In this document: piece by piece, positions 40,213-50,670 of the stretch
Layout of the letters: the number at the start of each line of letters is the position of its first letter
Numbering within the stretch: position 1 is the first letter of the stretch
From: Jidongwangia harbinensis
GTDB lineage: Bacteria > Actinomycetota > Actinomycetes > Mycobacteriales > Micromonosporaceae
DNA: 64,000 nucleotides
Assembly (NCBI RefSeq): GCF_020216025.1
Contig: NZ_JAIWNC010000012.1
Coordinates: 1-64,000, forward strand
Direction: 5' to 3'
The notes under the pieces: generated by a model
What the model saw: only the letters and a program-made list of their open reading frames with translations
Told to the model about the DNA's origin: nothing
The model's database searches: none
Translations under genes and position numbers: made by a program

Positions 40213-41001
40213 TCAGATGCAGTCGGATGCCGGACGCAGTGGCGTGCGCAGCAGCGCGGCGGCCCGGGCACTGTCCAGGCGTACGTCCGCGGGCCGGGCG
40301 CCGAGGCCGCTCTCCGCGATCGTGCTCACCGGGACGGCCGACGGGTCCAGGCCGTGCGCGGCGGCGACCAGCCGGCCCAGGTCGGCCCGGCTCAGCGCCT
40401 CCGGACCGGCCACGTTGATCGTTCCGGAGTAGCCGGACGCGGCCAGCTCGAGCACCGCCGCGGCCAGGTCGGCGACCGCGACCGGGCAGCGGAACTCGTC
40501 GCTGAACAGGGCGCCGGACCGGCGGCCGGTGCTCAGGTCCAGGGCGAGCTGGATCTGCTTGCTGCGGTCGTCGCCGATGATCAGCGAGGTGCGGACGATC
40601 GCCGCCGCCGGGTCGATCGCGGCCACGGCGGTCTCCGCGGCGGCCTTCGCGGCGCCGTACCGGTGCACCGGGGTGGGCTCGTCGTCGTCGAGGTACGGCG
40701 TCGGCCGGCCGGCGTGCAGCGCGTCGGTGGACACGTGCACCAGCCGCGCGCCGACGTCGGCCGCGGCGAGTGCCACGTGCGCGGCGCCGTCCGCGCAGAT
40801 CGCCCACGAATCCGCCCGGTAGGCGCAGTTGACCAGCACGTCCGGCCGCAGTTCGCGGACCAGGCTCAGCACCGCGGAACGGTCGGTGATGTCCAGGTCC
40901 GCCGAGGACGTGCCGGTGACGTCCGGCCCGGCCACCGACGCCAGCCGCGCCACCTCGCCGCCGAGGTAGCCGCTGGCGCCGACGACCAGGACACGGGTCA
41001 G
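40213..41001 (-). CDS. RmlD-like sugar-nucleotide reductase (SDR), probable CTG start
   Basis: About 262 residues. The Rossmann motif is [15 protein letters not shown], with [20 protein letters not shown] and the catalytic YGAAK. It resembles dTDP-4-dehydrorhamnose reductase and related SDRs. No ATG, GTG or TTG lies between the aspS-coding region and the nucleotide-binding motif. The only in-frame candidate is CTG at 41001-40999, which overlaps the aspS TGA as CTGA. A GTG inside the domain would remove the glycine motif. Confidence 0.8.
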   Translation of the reverse strand: MTRVLVVGASGYLGGEVARLASVAGPDVTGTSSADLDITDRSAVLSLVRELRPDVLVNCAYRADSWAICADGAAHVALAAADVGARLVHVSTDALHAGRPTPYLDDDEPTPVHRYGAAKAAAETAVAAIDPAAAIVRTSLIIGDDRSKQIQLALDLSTGRRSGALFSDEFRCPVAVADLAAAVLELAASGYSGTINVAGPEALSRADLGRLVAAAHGLDPSAVPVSTIAESGLGARPADVRLDSARAAALLRTPLRPASDCI

Positions 41002-42800
41002 TTGGACCGCTCCACCGGAGCGGCGACACCGTCGGTGCCGGGGGTCGCGGTGGTCGCCTTCGGCTTGGCGTCGATGCCGGCCTCGAGCCGCTGCTGCGCG
41101 GTGATCGGGGTCGGTGCGGAGGTCAGCGGGTCGAATCCGCCGCGGGTCTTCGGGAACGCGATGACCTCGCGGATCGACTCGTTCCCGGACAGCAGCATGC
41201 AGGTCCGGTCCCAGCCGATGGCGATGCCGGCGTGCGGCGGCGGACCGTACTTGAACGCCTCCAACAGGAAGCCGAACTTGTCCTGCGCCTCCTCCGGCGA
41301 GATGCCGAGCAGGTCGAACACCCGGGACTGGACGTCGCCGCGGTGGATACGGACGCTGCCGCCGCCGATCTCGTTGCCGTTGCAGACGATGTCGTAGGCG
41401 TACGCCAGCGCCCGGTCCGGCGCCGTCTCGAACTTGTCCGCCCATTCCTCGTTCGGCGAGGTGAACGGGTGGTGTACCGCGGTCCAGCCGCCCTCGTCCG
41501 TCTTCTCGAACATCGGCGCGTCCACCACCCAGCAGAACGCCCACGCCGACTCGTCGATCAGCCCGGAGCGCCGGGCGATCTCGATGCGGGCCGCGCCGAG
41601 CAGTTCCTGCGCCTCCCGGCGCTCGGTGGAGGCGGCGAAGAACACCGCGTCGCCCGGCTTCGCCCCGACCGCGTCGGCCAGGCCGGACAGATGCGCCTCG
41701 GACAGGTTCTTGGCGACCGGCCCGCGGGCCGCGCCGGTCTCCGCGTCCAGCACCACGTACGCCAGGCCGCGGGCACCGCGCGCCTTCGCCCAGTCCTGCC
41801 AGCCGTCCAGTTCCTTGCGGGTCTGCGTGGCGCCGCCCGGCATCACCACGGCGCCCACGTACCCGCCGTTGTCGATGGCGCCGGCGAACACCCGGAACTC
41901 GGTGCCCCGCAGGTAGTCGGTGAGTTCGGTGAGTTCCACGCCGTACCGCAGGTCGGGCTTGTCGGAACCGTACCGGTTCATCGCGTCGTGCCAGGTGATC
42001 CGCGGGATCGGCGTCGGCACCGTGTGCCCGGCCAGCTCGCCCCAGAGCTTGACGACCAGTTCCTCGCCCAGCGCGATGATGTCGTCCTGGGTGACGAACG
42101 ACATCTCGATGTCCAGCTGGGTGAACTCGGGCTGCCGGTCGGCGCGGAAGTCCTCGTCGCGGTAGCAGCGGGCGATCTGGTAATACCGCTCCATGCCGCC
42201 GACCATGAGCAGCTGCTTGAACAGCTGCGGGGACTGTGGCAGCGCGTACCAGGTGCCCGGCTGCAGGCGGACCGGGACCAGGAAGTCGCGGGCACCCTCC
42301 GGGGTGGACCGGGTCAGCGTCGGCGTCTCGATCTCCAGGAAGTCCCGGGCGTGCAGCACCTCGCGGGCGATGTGGTTGGCCCGGGAACGCAGCCGGAGGG
42401 CCTGCGCCGGGCCGCTGCGGCGCAGGTCGAGGTAGCGGTACCTGAGGCGCAGGTCGTCGGACGCGGTGATGTCGTCGTCCACCGGCAGCGGCAGCGGCGC
42501 CGACTCGGACAGCACGGTCAGCGCGCTGGCGGTCACCTCGACGTCGCCGGTCGGCAGGTCGGGGTTCTCGTTGCCGGCCGGGCGGCGGGTGACCTCACCG
42601 GTCACCGTGACGCAGTATTCGTTGCGCAGCGCGTGCGCGTCCTCCTCGCGGAGGACGACCTGCACCACACCGGAGGCGTCCCGCAGGTCGACGAAGATGA
42701 CACCACCGTGGTCGCGCCGGCGGGCCACCCACCCGGCGAGCGTCACCGTCGTGCCGGCGTCGCCAGCGCGCAGGCTGCCGGCGTCATGGGTACGGATCAC
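40998..42800 (-). CDS. aspS: Aspartyl-tRNA synthetase
   Basis: 600 residues: an N-terminal OB-fold anticodon domain ([20 protein letters not shown]), the class II core ([44 protein letters not shown]), the bacterial GAD insert, and motif 3 in [16 protein letters not shown] 40-residue Thr/Ala/Pro-rich tail ends the protein. Many actinobacterial forms also charge tRNA-Asn (followed by GatCAB), which the sequence alone cannot settle. Confidence 0.96.
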   Translation of the reverse strand: MIRTHDAGSLRAGDAGTTVTLAGWVARRRDHGGVIFVDLRDASGVVQVVLREEDAHALRNEYCVTVTGEVTRRPAGNENPDLPTGDVEVTASALTVLSESAPLPLPVDDDITASDDLRLRYRYLDLRRSGPAQALRLRSRANHIAREVLHARDFLEIETPTLTRSTPEGARDFLVPVRLQPGTWYALPQSPQLFKQLLMVGGMERYYQIARCYRDEDFRADRQPEFTQLDIEMSFVTQDDIIALGEELVVKLWGELAGHTVPTPIPRITWHDAMNRYGSDKPDLRYGVELTELTDYLRGTEFRVFAGAIDNGGYVGAVVMPGGATQTRKELDGWQDWAKARGARGLAYVVLDAETGAARGPVAKNLSEAHLSGLADAVGAKPGDAVFFAASTERREAQELLGAARIEIARRSGLIDESAWAFCWVVDAPMFEKTDEGGWTAVHHPFTSPNEEWADKFETAPDRALAYAYDIVCNGNEIGGGSVRIHRGDVQSRVFDLLGISPEEAQDKFGFLLEAFKYGPPPHAGIAIGWDRTCMLLSGNESIREVIAFPKTRGGFDPLTSAPTPITAQQRLEAGIDAKPKATTATPGTDGVAAPVERSN

Positions 42801-42911
42801 GGGAAGGTCTCCTCACAGGGTTCACGGACGCAACCGACATTCTGTCAGGGGCGCCCGGGTCACGTGCCCGCCGGGCCGGACCTTGCCCCCGGCGCCGCAC
42901 CGGTGCCGCGG

Positions 42912-43763
42912 TCACCTGGCACCGACGAACCAGCCGTCCACCAGCACCGGCACCGCGACCGAGTCGGTACGGGCGCCGGCCAGCGTGACGTCGTCGGGGT
43001 AGCCGTCGCCGATCAGTTCGCGCCCGCTGGCGCAGGCCGCCAGCGCCCCCGGCAGGTCGCCGGCGACGTCCCGGAACGCGGCGAGCGCCATCCGGGCCTC
43101 CGGCGACAGCATCTGCCGGGCCGGCACCGGGAGTCCGTCGGTGAGGGCGGCGATGAAGGCGCCCGCACCCCACAGGTCCTCGACCGCCGGCCGGAGCGGC
43201 CCGCCGTCCCAGCGTTCCCCGGCCGCCACCACCGCGACCGTGCCACCACCGAACGCCGCGGCCGTCGCTGCCGCCATCGCCTCCCCGCCCGCGCGCTGAC
43301 CGGGCGAGGCAGGACGGTCGTCGGCGCGTGACCGGATCCACGCCGCGGCCGCCGCCGCGTTGCGCAGCGACACCCCCACCACGGTGGCGCCCGCGTCGGC
43401 GAGCCGGGCCGCGACCGTCGAACCGTTCGGTGACGGCAGCACCAGCCGCTCCACGCCGGTCGCCCGCAGCACGCTCCCCGGCGAGAGGCTCACCTGCCCG
43501 GCCCGCGCCGCCGACCGGCCGACCGCCAGCGTGGCACCGTGCGCACGGGCCACCGCGTGCGCGGACTCGTCCCGCCACCGGTACGGCAGGACCGCGATCC
43601 CCCGTTCCACCGCGACGGTGAGCGTGGTGGTGAACGACAGCACGTCCACCACCGCCACGAACGCCGCGCCGGGTGCCACCGCGTCGGCGCCTTCCGGTCC
43701 CCAGTCGAACCGGACCGCGTACCCGGCCTGGGTGTAGCAGTCCCTCACCACCGCGGCCGCCAT
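42912..43763 (-). CDS. 2-phosphosulfolactate phosphatase (ComB) family protein
   Basis: 283 residues from ATG 43763, or 278 from GTG 43748, which would overlap the hemerythrin stop by 4 bases. Family features are VAVVDVLSFTTTLTVAVERG near residue 38, LPSPNGSTVAARLADAGATVVGVSLRNAAA, and the late MLSPEARMALAAFRD. In methanogens ComB acts in coenzyme M synthesis. Actinobacteria lack that pathway, so the true substrate is unknown. Confidence 0.82.
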   Translation of the reverse strand: MAAAVVRDCYTQAGYAVRFDWGPEGADAVAPGAAFVAVVDVLSFTTTLTVAVERGIAVLPYRWRDESAHAVARAHGATLAVGRSAARAGQVSLSPGSVLRATGVERLVLPSPNGSTVAARLADAGATVVGVSLRNAAAAAAWIRSRADDRPASPGQRAGGEAMAAATAAAFGGGTVAVVAAGERWDGGPLRPAVEDLWGAGAFIAALTDGLPVPARQMLSPEARMALAAFRDVAGDLPGALAACASGRELIGDGYPDDVTLAGARTDSVAVPVLVDGWFVGAR

Positions 43764-44182
43764 TCGCCCGGGTCGAGGGCGTCGAGAACGCCGGCGAGCC
43801 GCTTCTCCTCCCAGACGAAGTGCGACTCCAGCAGCGCGGCGAGCCCGTCCAGCTCGGCGCGGGCACCGTCCTCGTCCAGGCGCTGTGCCAGCTCGGCGAG
43901 TCGCGCGAGCATGCCGGCCACCATGCGGTGGTCGCGCTCCAGCCCGTCGAGGACGTCCCGCAGTTCCGGGTGGCGCGCGGCCAGTAGCGGGAACACCGAC
44001 GTGTCCTCCTCGGTGTGGTGCCGGGTCACCGCGGCGCAGAACGCCAGGCAGTGGTCGGCCAGCTCGCGCGGCGGCGGTGCGCCGTCGCGCAGGTCGTCCA
44101 GTGCGCCGAGCAGCCGCACATGCGTCTCGATCAGCTGCTGACCCAGCGCGGTCAGCCGCCCGTACTCCTCGTCGTCCGCCAC
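43745..44182 (-). CDS. Hemerythrin HHE-domain protein
   Basis: 145 residues, a four-helix bundle. Candidate diiron ligands are His in ETHVRLLG, HHTEEDTSVFP, LERDHRMVAG and ESHFVWEEKRL. Such proteins bind oxygen or iron, or sense oxidative conditions. The 3' end overlaps the ComB-like gene. Confidence 0.85.
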   Translation of the reverse strand: MADDEEYGRLTALGQQLIETHVRLLGALDDLRDGAPPPRELADHCLAFCAAVTRHHTEEDTSVFPLLAARHPELRDVLDGLERDHRMVAGMLARLAELAQRLDEDGARAELDGLAALLESHFVWEEKRLAGVLDALDPGEWRPRW

Positions 44183-44293
44183 GAAGATCCCATGGTCCGG
44201 CGCCTCCGTACCCTCGGCGGTCTCCTGGCCGGGTGCACCGCGACGCTGTCCCCGATCCGATCAAACCGGCACGGGCGCCGTCAATCCGCCCGG

Positions 44294-44851
44294 CTATGGC
44301 GCCCTCCGCACCGAGCCGGACCCGGCCACCGACGCGGAAAGCGTGGCCAGGTCGTAACGCCAGTCGTGACAGCGGATCGGGTGGCCGGCCGGGTACTCGA
44401 AGTCGCACTCGCCGAGCAGCTCGAACCCCGCCGTGCGGCAGACCGCGTCGGACGCCGCATGGCCCACCTTCGGGTACGCGTGCGCCCACCGGCACCGTCC
44501 CACCGCGGCGGCGAACCCGAGCGCGGTGACCGTGGCGGCCCGGGCGAGCCCGCGGCCCTGGTGGCCGGGCAGCACCTTCCAGCCCATCTCGTACACCGTG
44601 TCGCCCTGCCACTGCCGCTCCCAGTAACCGACCGACCCGACCGGCTCGGCCACGCCCGGAACCAGGATCAGGAACATCCGACCGGTGCCGGCGCCGGTGA
44701 ACGCGAGGATCCGCCGGTGCCGGGCGACGATCGAGTCCTCGGTCTCGGTGCCGCCCAGATAGGTCTTCATCGACGGGATGTTGGCGCGGTGCTCCAGTGT
44801 CAGCCCGCGCCCGTCCCACGCCTCCAGCCAGAAGTCCGTGTCCGCTGCCAT
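44294..44851 (-). CDS. GNAT family N-acetyltransferase
   Basis: 185 residues from ATG 44851. Visible are GTGRMFLILVPGVAEPVGSVGYWER, the CoA loop VLPGHQGRGLARAATVTALGF and ANK-like ending GHAASDAVCRTAGFELLGE. It resembles RimJ-type acetyltransferases; substrate unknown. It is well separated from hemerythrin (111 bp) and has no operon partner. Confidence 0.83.
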   Translation of the reverse strand: MAADTDFWLEAWDGRGLTLEHRANIPSMKTYLGGTETEDSIVARHRRILAFTGAGTGRMFLILVPGVAEPVGSVGYWERQWQGDTVYEMGWKVLPGHQGRGLARAATVTALGFAAAVGRCRWAHAYPKVGHAASDAVCRTAGFELLGECDFEYPAGHPIRCHDWRYDLATLSASVAGSGSVRRAP

Positions 44852-44895
44852 GCCGAAATCGTCTCGCGCGGGTACGACAGTTCCGGCCGTCCACG

Positions 44896-45132
44896 TCAGA
44901 TCCCGGAGCCGGAAACGCCGAACGTGGAGCCGGTCGGACCCCAGGCGGGCGACGTCCCGCCGCTCCACACCGCCTCGGCGAACGCGCACAACCGGGGAAC
45001 GCCAGGTGGTCGACCCGGTTGCCGCACGCCGCGGAGCCAGCCGGCGACCTGTTCCAGGCCGGGCGCGGCGGACAGGGCCAGCTGCGGCCCGAGTTCGCGG
45101 ACGCCCGCGTGCCGGAGCGGTCTGGGGATCAT
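44896..45132 (-). CDS. Possible small hypothetical protein (uncertain)
   Basis: A 78-residue frame starting 14 bases after the D-amino-acid enzyme stop, with GGGGAC before its ATG. The segment GLEQVAGWLRGVRQPGRPPGVPRLCAFAEAVW has the look of real helices. I recognise no family. It could be a degraded gene end or a chance frame in the 294 bp gap. Confidence 0.3.
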   Translation of the reverse strand: MIPRPLRHAGVRELGPQLALSAAPGLEQVAGWLRGVRQPGRPPGVPRLCAFAEAVWSGGTSPAWGPTGSTFGVSGSGI

Positions 45133-45145
45133 CGGCGTCCCCGGC

Positions 45146-46363
45146 TCAGAAGTAGGTGTGCAGGACGTCGACCACGTGCAGGTCGTCGTCGACCACCGGG
45201 ATCTCCCGCCACTTGTCGAACGCCGTACACGGGTGGGAGAGCCCGAAGCGCAGCAGGTCGCCCGGGGTGACCTGCACGCCGGGCGGAACCGACAGGTAGG
45301 TGTGATGGTCGTTGAGCCGGGTCACGGCGAGGCCGGGCGCCGGTGCCAGCGTGCCGCCCCGGCGGATCGCGGTGACCACCGGCAGGCCCTCGTCGATCGG
45401 CGCGTCCCGTTTGCCCATCCCGGCGATCGCCAGCCCCGGCTCCGGTGTCGACAGCACCTGCGCCCACATCTCCAGCGCCGGCACCAGCGGGCCCTCGCCG
45501 GGCACCCGGTTGAACGGCGTCCGCTCCCGGTAGAAACCGTCGTCGTGGGTGACCGAGGCGCCGCTGCGCAGGATCAGCCGGCCGGGCCCGGCGCCGGCCA
45601 GCCGCTCGGCCACCCGGTCGAACCAGGCGCTGCCGCCCGCCGACACCAGCGGCCGGGCCGGCAGCAGGCCGGCGGCGGAGAGCGTCCGCACCCCCTCGGC
45701 GAGCCGGTCCAGGAACGCGTCGACCTCGGCCAGCTCGGCGAGCTGGCCCTCGTATCCGGTGACGCCGACCAGGTCGAGCCCGTCGGCCGCGGCGGCCGCG
45801 CGGGCCACCGAGGCGAGATCGGCGAGGGTACGGCAACCGGTGCGCCCGCCGGCATGCCCCAGCTCGACGAGCACGCGCAGCACGCCGGGGTGACCGCGCA
45901 CCGCGGCGGCGGCCACCTCGACCCCGGCCACGGAGTCGACCTGGAAATACACCTCGGCGCCGCGGGTGTGCTCCGCGGCCAGCCAGCGCAGCGCCGTCGG
46001 ATCGAGCACCTGGTTGGCGATCAGCACCCGGGACACCCCGAGGCGGCGCAGGACCAGCGCCTGGTTGGGCGTCGCCACGGTCATCCCCCAGGCGCCGGCC
46101 GCGAACTGCGCGGCGATCAGCCCGGGCGCCATGGTGGTCTTGGCGTGCGGTGCGAAGTCGAACCCGTGGCGGGCGCAGTAGGCCGCCATGGTGGCCACGT
46201 TCGCCTCGACCGCGGCGCGTCTGACCACCAGCACCGGCCAGGTGAAGCCGCCGTCGAACAGGCCCGGCCGCGTCTCGGCCAGCTCCGCCGCGGTCCGCAC
46301 GCCGTCGGGCGCCCAGAAGCCCTTGGCGCGCCAGTCGATCGGCCCAGCGGGGATGTCGAGCAT
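45146..46363 (-). CDS. D-threonine aldolase / D-serine dehydratase-like PLP protein (amino acid deaminase)
   Basis: 405 residues from ATG 46363. The fold III (alanine racemase-like) PLP lysine is in FAPHAKTTMAP near residue 70. The C-terminal D-serine dehydratase-type domain has the metal-ligand His and Cys in GLSHPCTAFDKWREIPVVDDD. It probably deaminates or cleaves a D-amino acid. It is divergent from the deacetylase and RidA genes, which fit the same catabolic theme. Confidence 0.88.
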   Translation of the reverse strand: MLDIPAGPIDWRAKGFWAPDGVRTAAELAETRPGLFDGGFTWPVLVVRRAAVEANVATMAAYCARHGFDFAPHAKTTMAPGLIAAQFAAGAWGMTVATPNQALVLRRLGVSRVLIANQVLDPTALRWLAAEHTRGAEVYFQVDSVAGVEVAAAAVRGHPGVLRVLVELGHAGGRTGCRTLADLASVARAAAAADGLDLVGVTGYEGQLAELAEVDAFLDRLAEGVRTLSAAGLLPARPLVSAGGSAWFDRVAERLAGAGPGRLILRSGASVTHDDGFYRERTPFNRVPGEGPLVPALEMWAQVLSTPEPGLAIAGMGKRDAPIDEGLPVVTAIRRGGTLAPAPGLAVTRLNDHHTYLSVPPGVQVTPGDLLRFGLSHPCTAFDKWREIPVVDDDLHVVDVLHTYF

Positions 46364-46457
46364 GACGAGGCAGCCTCCCGAGTCTTGACCGCCGGAACCG
46401 GGGTCCAGCACGCTGTGGAAGCTACCAAGCACCGCCGACAGTTTCGGAGGCGTCCGC

Positions 46458-47699
46458 GTGCCGGAGCCGTACGACCTGGTGTTCACCGGCGGCGACGTGC
46501 TGGACCCGGGTGGCGGCCGGTCCGGGCGGCTGGACGTGGCCGTGCGCGGCGGACGGATCGCCGCGGTGGGAGCGGACCTGGGCGGCGGCGCCCGCCGGAC
46601 CGTCGACGTCACCGGGCGGCTGGTCACGCCGGGCCTGGTGGACCTGCACACGCACGTCTACCCGGGCGCCGGCTACTGGGGCGTCGACCCGGACCCGATC
46701 GCCTGGTACACCGGCGTCACCACCTGGGTGGACGCCGGTTCGGCCGGGGCGTACACGCTGGCCGGGCTGCGCGCGGCGACGGCCGGGCGGCGGGTCCGCG
46801 GGCCGGTGCTGCTGAACATCGCCGGACCGGGGCTGGCCGCGCGTACCGGTGAGGGTCGTGATCTGGGTTCCTGCGACGCCGAGCTGGCCGCCCGGACCGT
46901 GCGTGACCACCGGGATCTGGTCGTCGGGATCAAGGTGCGGATCGACGCCGAGACCGTCGGTGGCAACGGCGTCGAGCCGTTGCGCCGCGCCCTGGCGGCG
47001 GCCGGTGCCGGCGGGGTGCCGGTGATGGCGCACGTCGGGGTGGCGCCGCCGGCCGTCGACGAGGTGCTGGAACTGCTGCGGCCCGGGGACATCGTCACGC
47101 ACTGCGCGAGCGCGTTCGCCCGTCCGCTCGGCGCGGCGGCGCTCGCGGCCCACCGGCGCGGCGTGCTCTTCGACATCGGACACGGGTCCGGCGGGTTCTC
47201 GTTCGAGGTGGTGGAGGCGCAGCTGGCGAGCGGGCTGCCGCCGTACACGATCTCCACCGACCTGCACGCCCGCTCGCTGTACGGTCCCGCCTTCGACCTG
47301 CCCACCACCATGGCGAAGCTGCTCGCCGCCGGCCTTTCGCTGTCCGACGTGGTCGCGGCGACGACCGTGCATCCGGCCCGGGCCCTCGGGCTGGCCGCCG
47401 GGACTCTGGTCGTGGGCGTCCCGGCCGACCTGGCCGTGTTCCGGGTGGAGGAGGGCGGGTTCGAGGTGGCCGACGCGCACCGGCGGATCCGGCGGGCGCC
47501 GCTGCGGCTGGTCAACGAGCAGACGTACGTCGCCGGGCGGCGCCTGGACCCGCAGCTGCCGGCCCCGCCGCCGGAGTGGATCCCGCTGACCGACGCCCAG
47601 CGCGCCGCGCTCGCCCGGCGGGAGGATGATCTCCGTAGCCTGCTCGCCACGCCTCTGGTCGGTGTGGACGGGCTGGCCGAGCAGTTTCCCGTCCGCTGA
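46458..47699 (+). CDS. Amidohydrolase/deacetylase family metalloenzyme
   Basis: 413 residues from GTG 46458, with GGAGG upstream. The metal HxH is in [14 protein letters not shown] near residue 60, followed by [15 protein letters not shown] (probable bridging Lys), [13 protein letters not shown] and ISTDLHARS. This matches the metal-dependent N-acyl-amino acid/deacetylase subgroup. Together with the divergent PLP enzyme and RidA, a role in N-acyl-D-amino acid breakdown is likely but unproven. Confidence 0.86.
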   Translation: MPEPYDLVFTGGDVLDPGGGRSGRLDVAVRGGRIAAVGADLGGGARRTVDVTGRLVTPGLVDLHTHVYPGAGYWGVDPDPIAWYTGVTTWVDAGSAGAYTLAGLRAATAGRRVRGPVLLNIAGPGLAARTGEGRDLGSCDAELAARTVRDHRDLVVGIKVRIDAETVGGNGVEPLRRALAAAGAGGVPVMAHVGVAPPAVDEVLELLRPGDIVTHCASAFARPLGAAALAAHRRGVLFDIGHGSGGFSFEVVEAQLASGLPPYTISTDLHARSLYGPAFDLPTTMAKLLAAGLSLSDVVAATTVHPARALGLAAGTLVVGVPADLAVFRVEEGGFEVADAHRRIRRAPLRLVNEQTYVAGRRLDPQLPAPPPEWIPLTDAQRAALARREDDLRSLLATPLVGVDGLAEQFPVR

Positions 47700-47713
47700 C
47701 CGAGGGAGTCCCC

Positions 47714-48091
47714 GTGCCCGCACGCGCCGTCCACACCGACCAGGCCGCCCCACCCGGCGGTCCGTACTCGCAGGCCGTCGTGGCCGGCGACACCGTCTAC
47801 CTGGCCGGTGCGATCCCGGCCCGGCCGGACGGCACCCGGGTCACCGGCAGCTTCGCCGAGCAGGCGCACGCCGCCTTCCGCAACCTCGCGGCGTGCGCCG
47901 AAGCCGCCGGCGGCAGCCTGGAGCAGGCCGTCCGGGTCGGCGTCTACCTGCGCGACTTCGGCGACTTCGCGGAGCTGAACGAGATCTATGCGCAGTACCT
48001 GACCGGGGCGAACCCGCCGGTGCGCACCACCATCCCGGTCGCGCTGGAGGGCATGGCGATCGAAGTGGACGCGATCCTGTACCTCGGCTGA
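47714..48091 (+). CDS. RidA family enamine/imine deaminase
   Basis: 125 residues from GTG 47714, 14 bases after the amidohydrolase. Family features are [21 protein letters not shown] and, near the C-terminus, [10 protein letters not shown], with the Arg that binds the substrate carboxylate. RidA proteins hydrolyse the reactive imines released by PLP deaminases, which suits the divergent deaminase. Confidence 0.9.
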   Translation: MPARAVHTDQAAPPGGPYSQAVVAGDTVYLAGAIPARPDGTRVTGSFAEQAHAAFRNLAACAEAAGGSLEQAVRVGVYLRDFGDFAELNEIYAQYLTGANPPVRTTIPVALEGMAIEVDAILYLG

Positions 48092-48150
48092 GCGCCCCGG
48101 TTTTGTCGGTGGGTCGTGCTTTGATCAGTGGGCCGCACGGTTCACCGGGG

Positions 48151-48166
48151 GTTACACATCGGAAAC
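48151..48166 (+). promoter_or_regulatory. GlnR-type box upstream of ureA
   Basis: GTTAC (48151-48155), six bases ACATCG, then GAAAC (48162-48166) exactly match the actinobacterial GlnR half-sites gTnAC-n6-GaAAC. The site lies 45 bases before the ureA start. GlnR is the global nitrogen regulator and controls urease genes in other actinobacteria. Confidence 0.8.
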
Positions 48167-48210
48167 GTACGGCTGCCAACATGCGCTGGGCGACAGACAG
48201 GGAGGCCGGC

Positions 48211-48513
48211 TTGTTCCTCAGCCAGCACGAGCAGGAGCGTCTGCTCATCCACGTCGCGGCCGATGTGGCCCGGCGGCGGCGTGAGCGGGGGCTGCGGCTC
48301 AACCATCCGGAGGCCACTGCGATCATCACCGCGTTCCTGTTGGAGGGCGCCCGCGACGGGCGCACCGTGGCGGACCTGATGGACGCCGGCCGGCGCGTGC
48401 TGACCCGGGACGACGTCATGGACGGCGTGCCCGAGATGCTCGCCGAGGTGCAGGTGGAAGCCACCTTCCCGGACGGCACCAAGCTGGTCACCGTGCACGG
48501 GCCGATCTCATGA
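48211..48513 (+). CDS. ureA: Urease gamma subunit
   Basis: 100 residues beginning with a TTG start. GGAGG at 48201-48205 lies 5 bases before TTG 48211, and the translation from there ([20 protein letters not shown]) matches the normal gamma-subunit N-terminus. The in-frame ATG at 48181 would put that ribosome site inside the gene. [22 protein letters not shown] and VTVHGPI are family signatures. It overlaps ureB by 4 bases. Confidence 0.95.
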   Translation: MFLSQHEQERLLIHVAADVARRRRERGLRLNHPEATAIITAFLLEGARDGRTVADLMDAGRRVLTRDDVMDGVPEMLAEVQVEATFPDGTKLVTVHGPIS

Positions 48514-48920
48514 CCGTGCCCGGGGAGATCATCGCCGGCACCGGCGACATCGAGATCAACGCCGGGCGCACGGTGCTGGCCCTGACCGTGCGCAACACCG
48601 GAGACCGGCCGGTGCAGGTCGGTTCGCACTACCACTTCGCCGAGTCCAACGCGGCGCTGGAGTTCGACCGGGCCGCCGCCTGGGGCCACCGGCTGGCCGT
48701 GCCGGCCGGCACCTCGGTGCGGTTCGAGCCGGGCCTGCCGCGGGACGTCGACCTGGTGCCGCTCGCCGGGCGGCGCATCGTCCCCGGGCTGCGCGGGCTG
48801 GCCGGCGGCCCGCTGGACACCCCGCCGCCACCGGCGCCGGATCCGGCGGACATCGAGCCGGCCGGTTCGCTGGACGAGGACACCGAGCCCGATCAGCCGT
48901 CGAACGGGAGCCCGCGGTGA
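48510..48920 (+). CDS. ureB: Urease beta subunit
   Basis: 136 residues. Core signatures are [17 protein letters not shown] near the start, [17 protein letters not shown] and a typical FEPG segment. The last about 30 residues are an acidic Pro-rich tail. It forms the urease trimer-of-trimers with UreA and UreC. Confidence 0.95.
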   Translation: MTVPGEIIAGTGDIEINAGRTVLALTVRNTGDRPVQVGSHYHFAESNAALEFDRAAAWGHRLAVPAGTSVRFEPGLPRDVDLVPLAGRRIVPGLRGLAGGPLDTPPPPAPDPADIEPAGSLDEDTEPDQPSNGSPR

Positions 48921-48951
48921 GCCGGCCCCCCGCCCGGACCGGAGCACCGGC

Positions 48952-50670
48952 ATGAGTTTTCTCGACCGCGGCCGGTACGCCGCGCTCTACGGCCCGACCA
49001 CCGGCGACCGGATCCGGCTCGCCGACACCAACCTGCTCATCGAGGTCGAGGAGGACCGCAGCGCCGGTCCGGTCCCCGGCGACGAGGTGGTCTTCGGCGG
49101 CGGCAAGGTGATCCGCGAGTCGATGGGCCAGTCCCGGGCCACCCGCGCCGAGGGCACCCCCGACACGGTGATCACCGGGGTCGTGGTGCTGGACCACTGG
49201 GGCATCGTGAAGGCCGACGTGGGCATCCGCGACGGGCTGGTGGTGGCGGTCGGCAAGGCCGGCAACCCGGACACGATGGACGGCGTGCACCCCGGCCTGG
49301 TGATCGGCGCCGGCACCGAGATCATCGCCGGCAACGGCAAGATCCTCACCGCGGGCGCCATCGACAGCCACGTCCACCTGATCAGTCCCACCATCCTGGA
49401 CACCGCGCTGGCCAGCGGCATCACCACGATCATCGGCGGCGGCACCGGCCCGGCCGAGGGCACCAAGGCCACCACGGTCACGCCGAACGCCTGGCACCTG
49501 GCCCGGATGCTCGAGGCGATCGACGCATGGCCGATCAACGTGCTGCTGCTCGGCAAGGGCAACACGATGTCCGAGGAGTCGCTGTGGGAACAGCTCCGCG
49601 GCGGCGCCGGCGGCTTCAAACTGCACGAGGACTGGGGTACGACACCCGCGGTCATCGACACCGCGCTGCGGGTGGCCGACGCGTCCGGCGTGCAGGTGGC
49701 CATCCACACCGACACGCTGAACGAGGCCGGCTTCGTCGAGGAGACGGTGCGGGCGATCGGCGGGCGGTCGATCCACGCGTACCACACCGAGGGCGCGGGC
49801 GGCGGGCACGCACCGGACATCATCACCGTGGCCGGGCACGCCAACGTGCTGCCGTCCTCGACGAACCCGACCCGGCCGTACACCCGCAACACGCTCAGCG
49901 AGCACCTCGACATGCTGATGGTCTGCCACCACCTGAATTCGTCGGTGCCGGAGGACCTGGCGTTCGCGGAGAGCCGGATCCGCCCGTCCACGATGGCGGC
50001 CGAGGACCTGCTGCACGACCTGGGCGCGATCTCCATGATCGGTTCGGACTCGCAGGCGATGGGCCGGGTCGGCGAGGTGGTCATGCGCACCTGGCAGACC
50101 GCCCACGTGATGAAGGCGCGGCGCGGGTCGCTGCCCGGCGACGGCGCCGCCGACAACCTCCGGGCCCGGCGGTACGTCGCCAAGTACACGATCTGCCCCG
50201 CCGTGGCGCACGGCATCGCCGGTCAGGTCGGTTCCGTCGAGCCCGGCAAGCTGGCCGACCTGGTGCTCTGGGACCCGGCGTTCTTCGGTGTCCGCCCGGC
50301 ACTGGTGATCAAGGGCGGGATGATCGCGTACGCGCAGATGGGCGACGCCAACGCCTCGATCCCGACGCCGCAGCCGATGCTCCCCCGCCCGATGTTCGGC
50401 GCCTACGGCGTGGTCCCGTCGCAGACGTCGCTGGCGTTCGTCGCACCGGCCGCGATCGACGCCCTGGTCGGCGACCGGGTCGGCTGCCGGCGCGGGTTCG
50501 CACCGGTGGCGGACACCCGTGCGGTGGGCAAGGCGGACATGCCGCTGAACGACGCGCTCCCCCGCATCGAGGTCCAGCCGGACACGTTCGAGGTGCGCAT
50601 CGACGGCGAGGTGGTCGAGCCCGACCCGGTGACCGAGCTGCCCATGGCCCAGCGGTACTTCCTGTTCTGA
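48952..50670 (+). CDS. ureC: Urease alpha (catalytic) subunit
   Basis: 572 residues, the dinickel catalytic subunit that hydrolyses urea to ammonia and carbamate. Metal ligands include [10 protein letters not shown]; the carbamylated lysine is in [14 protein letters not shown] near residue 220; the mobile-flap Cys is in [11 protein letters not shown]. All active-site elements look intact. The TGA shares a base with the ureF ATG. Confidence 0.97.
   Translation: MSFLDRGRYAALYGPTTGDRIRLADTNLLIEVEEDRSAGPVPGDEVVFGGGKVIRESMGQSRATRAEGTPDTVITGVVVLDHWGIVKADVGIRDGLVVAVGKAGNPDTMDGVHPGLVIGAGTEIIAGNGKILTAGAIDSHVHLISPTILDTALASGITTIIGGGTGPAEGTKATTVTPNAWHLARMLEAIDAWPINVLLLGKGNTMSEESLWEQLRGGAGGFKLHEDWGTTPAVIDTALRVADASGVQVAIHTDTLNEAGFVEETVRAIGGRSIHAYHTEGAGGGHAPDIITVAGHANVLPSSTNPTRPYTRNTLSEHLDMLMVCHHLNSSVPEDLAFAESRIRPSTMAAEDLLHDLGAISMIGSDSQAMGRVGEVVMRTWQTAHVMKARRGSLPGDGAADNLRARRYVAKYTICPAVAHGIAGQVGSVEPGKLADLVLWDPAFFGVRPALVIKGGMIAYAQMGDANASIPTPQPMLPRPMFGAYGVVPSQTSLAFVAPAAIDALVGDRVGCRRGFAPVADTRAVGKADMPLNDALPRIEVQPDTFEVRIDGEVVEPDPVTELPMAQRYFLF

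Noticed and set aside
48181-48513. UreA starting at ATG 48181
   Set aside because: It would include the GGAGG ribosome site in the coding region and add ten residues foreign to gamma subunits. TTG 48211 gives the standard N-terminus.
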